Under the pieces are notes generated by a model. The model was given only the letters and a program-made list of their open reading frames with translations, ran no database searches and was not told where the DNA came from. A stretch of DNA of 52,419 nt from Helicobacter sp. (GTDB lineage: Bacteria; Campylobacterota; Campylobacteria; Campylobacterales; Helicobacteraceae), in assembly GCA_022766795.1 (NCBI GenBank), contig JALEPE010000083.1, positions 1 through 52,419 of the forward strand, given 5' to 3'. The position numbers were made by a program, and so were the translations under genes. Positions 6,197 through 16,111 of this stretch are shown here, piece by piece. Each line of letters starts with the position of its first letter. The stretch's first letter is position 1.

Positions 6197-8673
6197 TGGA
6201 AAAAATAAAAGTAACCATTGAGGGTTGTGAGATTCTTTGCGAAGAGGGCGAGAGCATCTTAAATGTTGCGCGCGCGAATGAAGTGTTTATTCCAGCAATT
6301 TGTTATCTTTCTTGTGCGTCTCCCACACTTGCTTGCAAAATGTGTATGGTAGAGGCGGACGGAAAACGCGTGTATGCTTGTAATGCAAAGGTAAAAGATG
6401 GAATGCAAGTTGTGGTAAATACGCCAGAGATTGAGGAAGAACGTAGGGCAATTATGCAAGCTTATGATGTAAATCACCCCTTGCAATGTGGCGTGTGCGA
6501 TAAAAGTGGCGAGTGTGAGTTGCAAAATTACACGCATTATGTGGGGGTTAGAGAGCAGAATTACGCACTAAGGGATAGCTATAAGCCTTTTAATCAATGG
6601 GGCAAGGCGGTGTATGACCCTAATTTGTGTATTGTGTGTGAGCGTTGCGTAACGCTTTGTAAGGACAAGATTGGGAAGTCGCACATTAAGGCATTAAAGT
6701 TTGAGGGTGAAATGCCGGATAAAGCTTATAAGGATAGTATGCCAAAAGATGCTTATGGGGTTTGGACGAAGTTTAAAAAGTCGCTGATTGGTTTAAATGG
6801 CGTGGAATCTAGCGATTGCGCAGATTGTGCAGAGTGTGTGAGTGTGTGTCCTGTGGGTGCGCTGACAATTGAGCATTTTCAATATCGTTCCAATGCTTGG
6901 GAACTGAAAAAAATCCCTAGCACTTGTGTGCATTGTGGCAATGGTTGTGCGCTCACTTATGAAGTAAAGCAAAAGAGCATTGGCGGAAGTGAAAAGGAAG
7001 TTTATCGTGTGGTAAGTGATTGGAATTTCTCTACACTCTGTCCAGCGGGGAGATTAGGCTTTGATGTCAATAATCAGCAAGTGAGAAAAGACAAGGAAGC
7101 TTTTAATACGAGCATTGCCGCTTTTAAAGAAGCGCAAACGATTAATTTTGCGGGTGATTTGAGCAATGAGGAAGCGTTGATTTTACAAACCTTAAAAGAG
7201 AGATTCGGCTACAAATTGGTTTGTAAAGAGGTGTATCCTTTTCAAAGTTTTTTGAATACCTATGCAAAGGTAAGCGGAACTTTAGGAAATGCAAACCAAA
7301 AAGATATTACGCAAAGCACTTTTGTCCTATGCTTTGGAGGGGCTTTAAGCTATGATATGCCGGTGGTTACGCATAGCATTAATAATGCAATGAAACAAAA
7401 TAAGGGAGCGAATTTAGCTTATTTTCACACAATGCAAGATATTGTGGTGAATCGTTTTGTAAAATCCCCGATTTGCGGGATCTATAAACCAGATAGCGAA
7501 GAAGCTTTGGCTTTATTGTTAGCAAGTGTGTGTATAAGAAAAGAGCAAATGCCCGATTCTCTAAAGGCACAAGTGGAGCGGTATGAGCGCAAAGAAATGC
7601 AGACAATCACAAAGGAAGTCAGGAAAAAGGTTAAGGTAAAAGAGCTAGACGCAGAGGGCAATGCGGTGCTAGATGAAGCGGGTAATGAGAAGTTTAAAGA
7701 AGTAGAGGAAGTAGAAAAAATTCATCAAGAAATAGAGGTGGTTACAAGCGCATTGTATGATTATTGCGGGAGTTCAATAAGGGATTCCATTGAGGAGGTA
7801 AAAAAGGCAATAGAGAGTGCGAAGAATCCGATTTTGATTGTTGGTTTTGATATATATCGCGCAAGGAATGCCGATAATATTGCTAGGATTCTAGGCTATA
7901 TTGAGAGCTTAAGTTCTCTTAAGGTTTTATTGCTTCCGCCTAGCACCAATGCGCTTGGAATCTCGCTGATTTGCGATTTGGATAAAGAGGGTGTGGGATA
8001 TAGCATTGGCTATAATGTGGCAGGAAATTATAGAATCGGCACAGGCGCGGAAAATGCCTTGCGTTTGCCTTATTTAAACGAACAGGAAGGCACATTAGTC
8101 AATGTGGATAAGCGGGTTGTGCCACTTGCACCAGCAACACCCTACAATGGCTATGAGTTAAACGATATTGCTTTGGCGTTGGGCTTGGAGTATGAAAATA
8201 CGATAGATTATACACAGGATTTGCCATTAGAAAATGGCTTTAAAAGCATAGAATACGATGCCTTGCAATTTGGATTCTTAAACGATGGTTCAGAGATTCG
8301 CGGGTATTTGTTGGGGGCGCATTTCCCTAAAGAGTTTTTGGAAGTTTTACCCATAGAATTGAAAGAATTGGAATCTTACAATCTCTATGCGCGTAATCCT
8401 GTGGCACATTTTTCTAAAAACACTTTACAATCCTCTTATATAGATTCTAAAAATGGTTTGCAATTAAGCGAGAAATATGCGCAAACACTTGGAATCTCTG
8501 ATGGAGATAAGGTGGAAGTGTGCTTTGCAAATGGCGAGATTGTGCAGGTTTTAGCCATTGTAGATAAAGGAATGGAGGGTGAATTTTGTGCTTTGGGTGT
8601 GTGCGGGTTTGAGGAGTTGGCATTATTCCCAACAACGCGTTATGCAAATGTTTCTTTAAAGGTTTTAGTATGA
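6196..8673 (+). CDS. nuoG: NADH-quinone oxidoreductase subunit G (Fe-S/molybdopterin-like)
   Basis: NuoG (825 residues) begins with a ferredoxin-like [2Fe-2S] domain (Cys in CYLSCA, CKMC and ACN, residues ~37-62). Next comes the H-x3-C type cluster in HPLQCGVCDKSGEC (~95-108), then two CxxC-type [4Fe-4S] motifs around residues 146 and 210. CVHCGNGC with a later CPAG gives the extra N7 cluster. The rest is the degenerate molybdopterin oxidoreductase domain. Residues ~455-516 form a very charged stretch that looks like an insertion. In this complex NuoG probably receives electrons from the non-canonical E/F-position proteins. The ATG shares its A with the preceding stop. Confidence 0.95.
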   Translation: MEKIKVTIEGCEILCEEGESILNVARANEVFIPAICYLSCASPTLACKMCMVEADGKRVYACNAKVKDGMQVVVNTPEIEEERRAIMQAYDVNHPLQCGVCDKSGECELQNYTHYVGVREQNYALRDSYKPFNQWGKAVYDPNLCIVCERCVTLCKDKIGKSHIKALKFEGEMPDKAYKDSMPKDAYGVWTKFKKSLIGLNGVESSDCADCAECVSVCPVGALTIEHFQYRSNAWELKKIPSTCVHCGNGCALTYEVKQKSIGGSEKEVYRVVSDWNFSTLCPAGRLGFDVNNQQVRKDKEAFNTSIAAFKEAQTINFAGDLSNEEALILQTLKERFGYKLVCKEVYPFQSFLNTYAKVSGTLGNANQKDITQSTFVLCFGGALSYDMPVVTHSINNAMKQNKGANLAYFHTMQDIVVNRFVKSPICGIYKPDSEEALALLLASVCIRKEQMPDSLKAQVERYERKEMQTITKEVRKKVKVKELDAEGNAVLDEAGNEKFKEVEEVEKIHQEIEVVTSALYDYCGSSIRDSIEEVKKAIESAKNPILIVGFDIYRARNADNIARILGYIESLSSLKVLLLPPSTNALGISLICDLDKEGVGYSIGYNVAGNYRIGTGAENALRLPYLNEQEGTLVNVDKRVVPLAPATPYNGYELNDIALALGLEYENTIDYTQDLPLENGFKSIEYDALQFGFLNDGSEIRGYLLGAHFPKEFLEVLPIELKELESYNLYARNPVAHFSKNTLQSSYIDSKNGLQLSEKYAQTLGISDGDKVEVCFANGEIVQVLAIVDKGMEGEFCALGVCGFEELALFPTTRYANVSLKVLV

Positions 8674-9665
8674 GTTATATGATTGAAACACTCATTAAGA
8701 TTTTACTTGTAGTGCTAATTTTTTCTGCATTAGCGGGATTTACAACCTATGTGGAGCGCAAAATCTTAGCATTTTTTCAACGCCGTTTAGGTCCTACAAT
8801 GGTAGGTCCTTGGGGTGTTTTGCAGATTTTAGCTGATGGGATTAAGCTTTTTACAAAAGAGGACATTGTACCTAGCGGGGCAAATCGGTTGATTTTTAGG
8901 ATTGCTCCTACGATTACAGCCGCAACTGCTTTTATTGCAATGGCTCCGATTCCATTCTTTCCGGAGTTTGAGCTTTTTGGGCGCACGATTGCTCCGATTA
9001 TTTCGGATATTAATGTTGGAATCTTATTTGTGCTTGGTGTCGGAGCGGCTGGGTTATATGGTCCTTTGCTTGGAGGAATCAGTGCAAATAGCAAATGGTC
9101 TATTTTAGGAGCAGCTAGGACAACGGTGCAGTTATTAAGCTTTGAAGTGATTTCTGGATTGTCGCTTTTAGCACCTTTAATGTTGGTGGGTTCTTTATCC
9201 TTGATTGATATTAACAATTATCAAAGCGGTGGGATTGCGGATTGGTTAGTCTTTTCCCAACCTTTGGCTTTCATCTTGTTTTTGTTTGCGGGATATGCGG
9301 AGCTAAATAGAACGCCTTTTGACTTGCTAGAGCACGAAGCAGAGATTGTTTCAGGATATGCAACAGAATATGCGGGAATGCGTTGGGGAATGTTCTTTAT
9401 CGGGGAATATGCAAGTATGATTTCCCTTTCTTTTGTTGTGTCTTTGATTTTTTTGGGTGGTTTCAATCCGCTTTGGTTTATCCCCGGTGGAATCGCAATT
9501 ATTCTAAAGGTAATGTTTTTTATTTTCTTGTTTATGTGGGTAAGGGCGGCTTATCCACACATTCGTCCCGATCAGTTAATGGGATTATGCTGGAGAGTCT
9601 TATTCCCTCTTGCGCTTTTGAATGTCTTTATTACAGGTATCGCATGTCTTGGAGGTGTTAATTGA
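8670..9665 (+). CDS. nuoH: NADH-quinone oxidoreductase subunit H
   Basis: The protein (331 residues) has about eight membrane helices. Signature segments are GPTMVGPWGVLQ in the first cytoplasmic loop and RTPFDLLEHEAEIVSG later, whose acidic residues belong to the quinone and proton path. NuoH joins the quinone chamber to the proton pumps. It overlaps nuoG by four bases at its start and nuoI by four bases at its end. Confidence 0.96.
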   Translation: MSYMIETLIKILLVVLIFSALAGFTTYVERKILAFFQRRLGPTMVGPWGVLQILADGIKLFTKEDIVPSGANRLIFRIAPTITAATAFIAMAPIPFFPEFELFGRTIAPIISDINVGILFVLGVGAAGLYGPLLGGISANSKWSILGAARTTVQLLSFEVISGLSLLAPLMLVGSLSLIDINNYQSGGIADWLVFSQPLAFILFLFAGYAELNRTPFDLLEHEAEIVSGYATEYAGMRWGMFFIGEYASMISLSFVVSLIFLGGFNPLWFIPGGIAIILKVMFFIFLFMWVRAAYPHIRPDQLMGLCWRVLFPLALLNVFITGIACLGGVN

Positions 9666-10309
9666 GTAAATATATAAAAATCGTTGAGCAAACCCCTCCA
9701 TTGAGTAATGCGCAAAAGTTTGTAAGATTTTGGAATCGTGCATTAAAGGGTGAGTTGTTCGTAGGCTTATGGCTCGTGTTTAAAGAGTTTTGTAAAGCAC
9801 AAATCCATACCGTGCAGTATCCCTTAGAGAAGTTGCCACTAAGTCCGCGCTACCGCGCAGTGCATGAGTTGAAGCGATTGCTTGAGAGTGGAAATGAGAG
9901 ATGCATTGGTTGTGGGTTATGCGAAAAGATTTGTGTAGCAAATTGTATTCGTATGGAGACAGGCTATGGAGAGGATAAGCGCAAAAAAGTCTTTGAGTAT
10001 AGTATTAATTTTGGGCGGTGCATTTATTGTGGATTGTGTGCGGAAGTGTGTCCGGAGCTTGCGATTGTGCATAGTAAAAGATATGAAAATGCAAGTGAGC
10101 AAAGAGCGTCTTTTGCGCTTAAAGAGGATATGCTAACTCCGATAGATAAAGTATTAAGTGGCAATGACTGCGAATTTGATGGTGTAGGCAGTGTGAGTAT
10201 AGATGCAGATGAACGCATTAAAGCGACACCGCTAAAATATTTAGAAAGCAGTAATGCGGAATCCACAGAATCTCAAGAGATTACACAAAAAGGGGAAGTC
10301 AATGCTTGA
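9662..10309 (+). CDS. nuoI: NADH-quinone oxidoreductase subunit I (two [4Fe-4S] clusters)
   Basis: NuoI (215 residues) has two ferredoxin motifs, CIGCGLCEKICVANC (~81-95) and CIYCGLCAEVCP (~120-131), which hold clusters N6a and N6b and pass electrons from NuoG to NuoB. The start is TTG at 9662, overlapping the nuoH stop; GGAGG about seven bases upstream supports it. The last ~65 residues after the second motif are a variable, acidic tail. Confidence 0.94.
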   Translation: MSKYIKIVEQTPPLSNAQKFVRFWNRALKGELFVGLWLVFKEFCKAQIHTVQYPLEKLPLSPRYRAVHELKRLLESGNERCIGCGLCEKICVANCIRMETGYGEDKRKKVFEYSINFGRCIYCGLCAEVCPELAIVHSKRYENASEQRASFALKEDMLTPIDKVLSGNDCEFDGVGSVSIDADERIKATPLKYLESSNAESTESQEITQKGEVNA

Positions 10310-10868
10310 AGCGATTGCATTTTATACATTTTCTGCCTTGACATTGGCAATGTTTTTGGTTGTTGTAACAACGCGCAATATTCTTTATGCACTTAGTGCG
10401 TTGGCGGCTGGAATGATTTTTGTCTCTGCTTTTTTCTTTTTGCTTGAGGCGGAATTTTTAGGGGTTGTGCAAATTGTTGTTTATACAGGGGCGGTGATTG
10501 CGTTGTATGCCTTTGCAATGATGTTTTTTGATAGTCAAAAGTTGGAAAATGAAAAGATTGAGAATCCTAGGATTCTCTTTGCGCTAACGGGTATAGGCGC
10601 GTTGTTGCTTGTCTTTATCGTAGTTGCACCACTGATTGCGCAAAATCTCACAAACATAGAAGCCACGATTCCTTTAAAAGAGGGCGTTGGCAATGTGCAA
10701 ATGATAGGCTATGTGCTATTTACGAAATTTTTGATTCCTTTTGAGATTGCCGCGATAATGTTGCTTGTAGCAATGATTGCGGGGATTGTCTTAGCGGGCA
10801 AGGGAATGCGCTATTCTCTCACACTCAATGAACAAGCACCCAAAGGAGAGCAAGATGATAACGCTTAA
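10302..10868 (+). CDS. nuoJ: NADH-quinone oxidoreductase subunit J
   Basis: This 188-residue membrane subunit has five predicted helices and the conserved VQIVVYTGAVIALYAFAMM helix. NuoJ sits between NuoH and NuoK in the membrane arm and contains the helix whose movement couples quinone reduction to pumping. I chose the ATG at 10302 because GGGGAAG lies just upstream; an earlier in-frame ATG at 10254 lies within nuoI. It overlaps nuoI by eight bases and nuoK by 14. Confidence 0.94.
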   Translation: MLEAIAFYTFSALTLAMFLVVVTTRNILYALSALAAGMIFVSAFFFLLEAEFLGVVQIVVYTGAVIALYAFAMMFFDSQKLENEKIENPRILFALTGIGALLLVFIVVAPLIAQNLTNIEATIPLKEGVGNVQMIGYVLFTKFLIPFEIAAIMLLVAMIAGIVLAGKGMRYSLTLNEQAPKGEQDDNA

Positions 10869-11157
10869 TCATTATTTAATTGTATCTAGTTTGATGTTTA
10901 TGATTGGAGTCTTTGGTATGCTTAGACGTAAAAATCTGCTGATGTTGTTTTTTTCCACAGAGATTCTATTAAGTGCGGTTAATATTGGATTTGTCGCGGT
11001 TGGCAAATATCTTGGGGATTTAAATGGGCAAATGTTTGCGTTTTTTATCCTTGCAGTTGCGGCAAGTGAAGTTGCTGTTGGCGTTGGGTTGCTGATTGCT
11101 TGGTATAAAAAATACCATACGCTAGATTTAGATAACTTAAAAATTATGGAAGGCTAG
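10855..11157 (+). CDS. nuoK: NADH-quinone oxidoreductase subunit K
   Basis: The protein is exactly 100 residues with three membrane helices, the normal NuoK size. GMLRRKNLLMLFFSTEILL contains the conserved Glu of helix 2, and AAASEVAVGVGLLIAWYK contains that of helix 3; both are proton-path residues. AAAGGAG precedes the ATG at 10855. It overlaps nuoJ and is followed after two bases by nuoL. Confidence 0.95.
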   Translation: MITLNHYLIVSSLMFMIGVFGMLRRKNLLMLFFSTEILLSAVNIGFVAVGKYLGDLNGQMFAFFILAVAASEVAVGVGLLIAWYKKYHTLDLDNLKIMEG

Positions 11158-11159
11158 GT

Positions 11160-13025
11160 ATGGAGACGATTTTATATGTTGCATTGTTTGCGCCATTGGT
11201 GGGTTCTTTGTTTGGGATTCCCTTTGCTTCAAAACAGAAATTTGTAGGTGTTGGAGTTTTTGCTTCTTTAATGCTTGGAGTTTCTTTTCTTGCTTCAGCA
11301 TTATTGTTTGTGCATACTCTGCAAGGCGGTATTGTCAAGGTTGTGTTAATGGATTGGATTGGAGCAGGGGGGCTTTACATTCCTTTTGGATTCTTGATTG
11401 ATAGTGTGAGTGCTACAATGATTTTTGTCGTAACGCTCGTATCGTTGTGTGTGCATATTTATTCTATTGGTTATATGAGCCACGATAAAAGTTTTAACAG
11501 ATTCTTTGTTTATTTGAGTGCTTTCGTCTTTTCTATGCTGATTTTGGTAATGAGTGATAACTTTGCTGGATTGTTTATCGGCTGGGAAGGTGTGGGGCTT
11601 TGTTCTTGGATGTTGATTGGGTTTTGGTATGAGCGTGATTCTGCTTCCTTTGCAGCAAATGAGGCGTTTATTATGAATCGCATTGCGGATTTGGGAATGT
11701 TGCTTGGAATCTTTTTAATCTATTGGACTTTTGGCACATTGAGCTATGAAGAAGTTTTAAGCAGTATCTATGAAGCACCCAAAGGGATTTTAGTGGCGAT
11801 TGGGATTCTGCTTTTTGTGGGTGCTATGGGCAAGAGTGCACAATTCCCTTTGCATACTTGGTTGGCAGATGCGATGGAGGGTCCTACACCTGTTTCGGCA
11901 TTAATCCACGCTGCGACAATGGTAACCGCTGGAGTTTATTTAGTGATTCGTGCAAATCCACTTTATACGATGATTCCAGAAATTGGCTTTGTGATTGCGT
12001 CTTTAGGAGCTTTTGTAGCGGTTTTTGCGGCGACAATGGCACTTGTCAATAAAGACTTGAAGCGCATTATCGCCTATTCTACGCTTTCGCAATTAGGTTA
12101 TATGTTCGTTGCAGCAGGACTAGAAGCGTATTGGATTGCGTTGTTTCATCTTGCAACCCACGCATTTTTCAAGTCTTTGCTCTTCTTGGGCGCGGGGAAT
12201 GTTATGCACGCAATGCACGATAAATTGGATATTTCTAAAATGGGAGCATTGTATCAACCCCTTAAATACACGGCAATCTTGATGATTTTAGCCTCTATTG
12301 CATTAGCGGGGATTTATCCATTCTCTGGATTCTTTTCTAAGGATAAAATCTTAGAAGCAGCCTTTGGAAGCGGTGCGTATGTGTTATGGGGTGCGTTGTT
12401 GTTAGGGGCGTTTTTAACAGCATTTTATAGCTTTAGATTGATTATGCTTGTGTTTTTTGGTGAGAAAAAACATACAGAATCCCACCCACACGAGGCTTAT
12501 CCTTATATGCTCTATGCGATGTTGCCTTTAGGAATCTTGGCGGTATTTGCCGGATTTTTTGAGGGGACATTCCACCATTTTGTAACACAGACACTCCCTG
12601 ATTTTAGTGCAAACTTGGATTCCAAAACCATTTGGAGTTTGATTGCAGTAACTTCTGTTGTGGCATTAAGCGGAATCGTATTTGCTATCTTAAAATACAA
12701 GGCGGGTGGATTTTCGCCCAAATGGCAGGAAACTTTTATTTATAAACTCTTAAGCCATCAATATTATATCCCCGCTTTGTATGATAAGCTGTTTATTCAA
12801 AACTACTTTAGAATTGCAAAGCTTTCTTGGTTGGCAGATAAGAGGGTGATTGATTTTGTTGTAGATGCGATTGCAAAAATACTCAATAGCAGTGGTGAAA
12901 ATATGCGTTATATTCAAGGTGGTAGCCTCTCTAAAATGCTTAAGATTATGTTTTTTGGAGTTGTAGCAGTGCTATTGTTGCTGGTTGTATTTATTAATAA
13001 GGGGGGCGTATGGACTATATTTTAA
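11160..13025 (+). CDS. nuoL: NADH-quinone oxidoreductase subunit L (antiporter-like pump)
   Basis: NuoL has 621 residues and about 16 membrane helices. Antiporter-like hallmarks are FIGWEGVGLCSWMLIGFW (~141-158, with the conserved Glu), FPLHTWLADAMEGPTPVSAL and the lysine helix DLKRIIAYSTLSQLGYM. The carboxy end includes the long lateral helix region typical of NuoL. It is the distal proton pump of complex I. It overlaps nuoM by 16 bases. Confidence 0.96.
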   Translation: METILYVALFAPLVGSLFGIPFASKQKFVGVGVFASLMLGVSFLASALLFVHTLQGGIVKVVLMDWIGAGGLYIPFGFLIDSVSATMIFVVTLVSLCVHIYSIGYMSHDKSFNRFFVYLSAFVFSMLILVMSDNFAGLFIGWEGVGLCSWMLIGFWYERDSASFAANEAFIMNRIADLGMLLGIFLIYWTFGTLSYEEVLSSIYEAPKGILVAIGILLFVGAMGKSAQFPLHTWLADAMEGPTPVSALIHAATMVTAGVYLVIRANPLYTMIPEIGFVIASLGAFVAVFAATMALVNKDLKRIIAYSTLSQLGYMFVAAGLEAYWIALFHLATHAFFKSLLFLGAGNVMHAMHDKLDISKMGALYQPLKYTAILMILASIALAGIYPFSGFFSKDKILEAAFGSGAYVLWGALLLGAFLTAFYSFRLIMLVFFGEKKHTESHPHEAYPYMLYAMLPLGILAVFAGFFEGTFHHFVTQTLPDFSANLDSKTIWSLIAVTSVVALSGIVFAILKYKAGGFSPKWQETFIYKLLSHQYYIPALYDKLFIQNYFRIAKLSWLADKRVIDFVVDAIAKILNSSGENMRYIQGGSLSKMLKIMFFGVVAVLLLLVVFINKGGVWTIF

Positions 13026-14602
13026 CCTTGCTCATCTTTTTCCCATTGCTTGGCGCACTTTTAGCTATTGGGATTAAGGAGAATCTTAAAACTTATGCAG
13101 TTGTGATTAGTGCGCTAGAACTTGCCTTGGCTTTATTGCTTTGGTATAGTTTTGATAAAAGCGCAGATGGATTTCAGTTTGTAACTGCATTTTCTATGGT
13201 GGAACTCTTTGGGGTTAGCTATCTTGTGGGTGTAGATGGAATCTCATTATTTCTTATTATTCTTAGCGCACTCATTGGTTTGATTGGCTTTATTTATTTA
13301 GATGAGAAGCACGAGACAAAAAAACTTATCGTGTCGCTTTTGTGTCTTGAAAGCATTATGATTGGAGTCTTTTGTGCGCTAGATATGATTTTGTTTTATG
13401 TTTTTTGGGAACTTTCTTTAGTGCCTATGCTTTATATCATTGGTGCTTGGGGAAGTGGTAGTAGAATCTATGCGGCTGTAAAGTTTTTCTTATATACTTT
13501 TTTAGGCTCAATGTTAATGCTTGTTGGAATCCTATTTTTAGCGTATTATTACTTTAATGTCAGCGGTGTTTGGACGTTCTCTCTCTTGGAATGGTATAGC
13601 TTAAGCGCGATTCCGCAAAATTTGCAATTATGGTTGTTTATAGCATTTTTCTGTGGTTTGGCTGTGAAAGTGCCGATGTTTCCTTTCCATACTTGGTTGC
13701 CTTATGCGCACGGGCAAGCTCCAACCATTGGTTCTATTATCCTAGCGGCAGTGCTTTTGAAAATGGGAACTTATGGCTTTGTGAGATTCTCCCTACCACT
13801 TTTCCCTGATGCAAGTGTTGTTTTATTGATTCCTATTGCAATTCTAGCATTAATTATGGTTGTATATGGGGCATTTGTCGCATTTGCGCAAGAGGATATG
13901 AAGCAAGTGGTTGCCTATAGCTCTATTTCGCATATGGGGGTGATTATGATTGGAATCTTTGCATTAAATGCAGAGGGACTTTCTGGTTCTGTCTTTTTTA
14001 TGCTAAGCCACGGAATTATTAGTGGTGCGCTTTTTATGCTTGTGGGAATGATTTATGAGAGGCGACATACTAAGATGATTACAGAGTTTGGTGGAATCGC
14101 AAAGGTTATGCCTAATTATGCAGTGATTTTTGGGATTATGGCAATGGCTTCTGCAGGATTGCCTCTTACAATGGGATTTGTAGGAGAGTTTTTATCCCTG
14201 CTTGGATTCTTTCAAGTTTCTCCAATAATGGCTGGAATTGCTGGGATTAGTATTATTGTTGGAGCTGTGTATATGTTGCATTTATACCGCAGAGTATTTT
14301 TTGGTAAAGTTGTTAAAGAGGAGAATGCAAGGTTGCTAGATTTAGATAAGCGCGAATGGAGTGCTTTGCTACCTTTGGTTACGATTGTGATTTGGCTTGG
14401 TGTGTATCCTAAGCCTATTTTAGAACCTATTAACAAGGGTGTCGAAAATGTGATGGCAATTATGCAATCACGCATTGTTACACAAGAAGCATTGCATTTC
14501 TTTGGGCTTACAATGATGCAAGAGCAAAGCGAGGAATTAGAATCTAAAGATAAGCTAGAAGTGCCTAGTAGAATCTTACCTGATGTGAAGGAGGGGGAAT
14601 AA
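13010..14602 (+). CDS. nuoM: NADH-quinone oxidoreductase subunit M (antiporter-like pump)
   Basis: NuoM has 530 residues and about 14 helices. FYVFWELSLVPMLYIIG holds the conserved Glu (~residue 131), FPFHTWLPYAHGQAPTIGS the loop His, and EDMKQVVAYSSISHMG the lysine helix. The start lies inside the end of nuoL, with GGGGGGC just before it as a rather unusual ribosome site. It shares its last base with the nuoN ATG. Confidence 0.96.
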   Translation: MDYILTLLIFFPLLGALLAIGIKENLKTYAVVISALELALALLLWYSFDKSADGFQFVTAFSMVELFGVSYLVGVDGISLFLIILSALIGLIGFIYLDEKHETKKLIVSLLCLESIMIGVFCALDMILFYVFWELSLVPMLYIIGAWGSGSRIYAAVKFFLYTFLGSMLMLVGILFLAYYYFNVSGVWTFSLLEWYSLSAIPQNLQLWLFIAFFCGLAVKVPMFPFHTWLPYAHGQAPTIGSIILAAVLLKMGTYGFVRFSLPLFPDASVVLLIPIAILALIMVVYGAFVAFAQEDMKQVVAYSSISHMGVIMIGIFALNAEGLSGSVFFMLSHGIISGALFMLVGMIYERRHTKMITEFGGIAKVMPNYAVIFGIMAMASAGLPLTMGFVGEFLSLLGFFQVSPIMAGIAGISIIVGAVYMLHLYRRVFFGKVVKEENARLLDLDKREWSALLPLVTIVIWLGVYPKPILEPINKGVENVMAIMQSRIVTQEALHFFGLTMMQEQSEELESKDKLEVPSRILPDVKEGE

Positions 14603-16083
14603 TGTTAGAAACTTTTAGTGTATCTTTAGAGAGTTTAAATATTTTTAGTATTTTCCCAATGTTGATTGCCATTGTGGGTGCATTGATTATTTTAATTGTG
14701 GATATGTGCTTAAAAACTACTAATAAGCAACTTTATACAATGCTTACGATTCTATTTTTGGGAATGGATTTAGGTTATATTATGTTTTTTGGTATGGAGG
14801 GCATACAAAGGGCATTTTTTGATTTGATTTTGATTGATGGTATGGCATTGCTTGGGCAATTGATTATTCTAGCGGCGGCAATCTTGTTTGTGCCTTTAAC
14901 GCTAAGTTATAACCGATTCCACGATTTTTCTTATGCAGAATATTATGCGCTTTTCTTATTTATGTGTGCAGGATTCCAATTTATGGTTAGCAGCGATCAT
15001 TTGATTGTTATTTTCTTGGGGCTTGAAACAGCTTCTCTTGCACTTTATACACTTATTGCAATGCATAATCGTGCAACTGCATTTGAAGCGGCTATTAAAT
15101 ATTTCACAATGGGTTCTTTATCGGCGGGTTGTTTTGCGTTTGGTTCAATGTTGCTTTATGCTGCAAGTGGGCATTTGGATTTAGTAGGAATAATGCAAGT
15201 ATTATTAGAATCTAATTATCAACCTGCTTATTTGGTGTTTGGCGGAGTGGCATTTTTCATCGCTTCACTTGGATTTAAGGCGTCTTTGGTGCCATTTCAT
15301 ACTTGGACGCCTGATGTGTATGAGGGGTCTAATTCTTTCTTGGCGGGGTTTATGTCTGTTGTGCCAAAGATTGCGGTGCTTGTTGTGGCGATGAGAATCT
15401 TTAGCTTCTTTATGGATATTGTATGGGTGCATTATGTTGTCTATGGGCTGGTTGTGCTAACAATTACCCTGCCAAATCTTGTTGCGCTTGTGCAAAAAGA
15501 TGTTAAGCGAATGTTAGCTTATAGCTCAATTTCTCACGCAGGATTTGCTTTTGGTGCGATTCTAATTGGTGGGACGCAAGCGTATATAGCGTTATTTGTA
15601 TATTGGATTTTATTTTTTTTCACCAATCTTGGAATCTTTGCAATGTTGTGGATTACTCGCACAAAAGAACAAATGTGGGATAAGCGTTATGATCATTCTT
15701 ACGAAAAATTTTCTGGTTTAATTAGACTTTGCCCATTAGCGGCTGTGATTATGGGGTTGTTTATGTTGTCTTTAGCTGGGATTCCGCCTTTTTCTGTATT
15801 CTGGGGTAAAGTATATTTGATGAGTGCAGCCATTAATAATGGTTATTTATTCTTAGCACTTGTAATGGCGATTAATAGCGCGATTGCAGCATATTATTAT
15901 TTAAAGCTTGTCGTATATATGTTTTTAAAAGAACCAATTATTGGTGATGGTAGCGTGTATTTGCGTAACGCAACTTTACCACTTAAGATTGTTGTTGGAA
16001 TTGCAACGCTTTATGTATGTTTATCAGTATTTTTCGTAGATGGATTATTATCTGGAATCTTTATGTTAATGCAAGATTTTTAA
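14602..16083 (+). CDS. nuoN: NADH-quinone oxidoreductase subunit N (antiporter-like pump)
   Basis: NuoN has 493 residues and about 14 helices. VIFLGLETASLALYTLIA holds the conserved Glu, LVPFHTWTPDVYEGS the loop motif, and KDVKRMLAYSSISHAGFAFG the lysine helix. It is the last gene of the nuo operon and is coupled to nuoM by a one-base overlap. A 10-bp hairpin follows the stop. Confidence 0.96.
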   Translation: MLETFSVSLESLNIFSIFPMLIAIVGALIILIVDMCLKTTNKQLYTMLTILFLGMDLGYIMFFGMEGIQRAFFDLILIDGMALLGQLIILAAAILFVPLTLSYNRFHDFSYAEYYALFLFMCAGFQFMVSSDHLIVIFLGLETASLALYTLIAMHNRATAFEAAIKYFTMGSLSAGCFAFGSMLLYAASGHLDLVGIMQVLLESNYQPAYLVFGGVAFFIASLGFKASLVPFHTWTPDVYEGSNSFLAGFMSVVPKIAVLVVAMRIFSFFMDIVWVHYVVYGLVVLTITLPNLVALVQKDVKRMLAYSSISHAGFAFGAILIGGTQAYIALFVYWILFFFTNLGIFAMLWITRTKEQMWDKRYDHSYEKFSGLIRLCPLAAVIMGLFMLSLAGIPPFSVFWGKVYLMSAAINNGYLFLALVMAINSAIAAYYYLKLVVYMFLKEPIIGDGSVYLRNATLPLKIVVGIATLYVCLSVFFVDGLLSGIFMLMQDF

Positions 16084-16087
16084 GGGT

Positions 16088-16111
16088 TTAGGCGCGGGAT
16101 TCCGCGTCTAA
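16088..16111. terminator. Hairpin between nuoN and the convergent lipoprotein gene
   Basis: TTAGGCGCGG and CCGCGTCTAA form a 10-bp stem (one G-T pair) with a 4-base loop. It lies a few bases after nuoN and covers the stop codon of the convergent gene. No clean T run follows on either strand, so termination is only likely. Confidence 0.5.
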
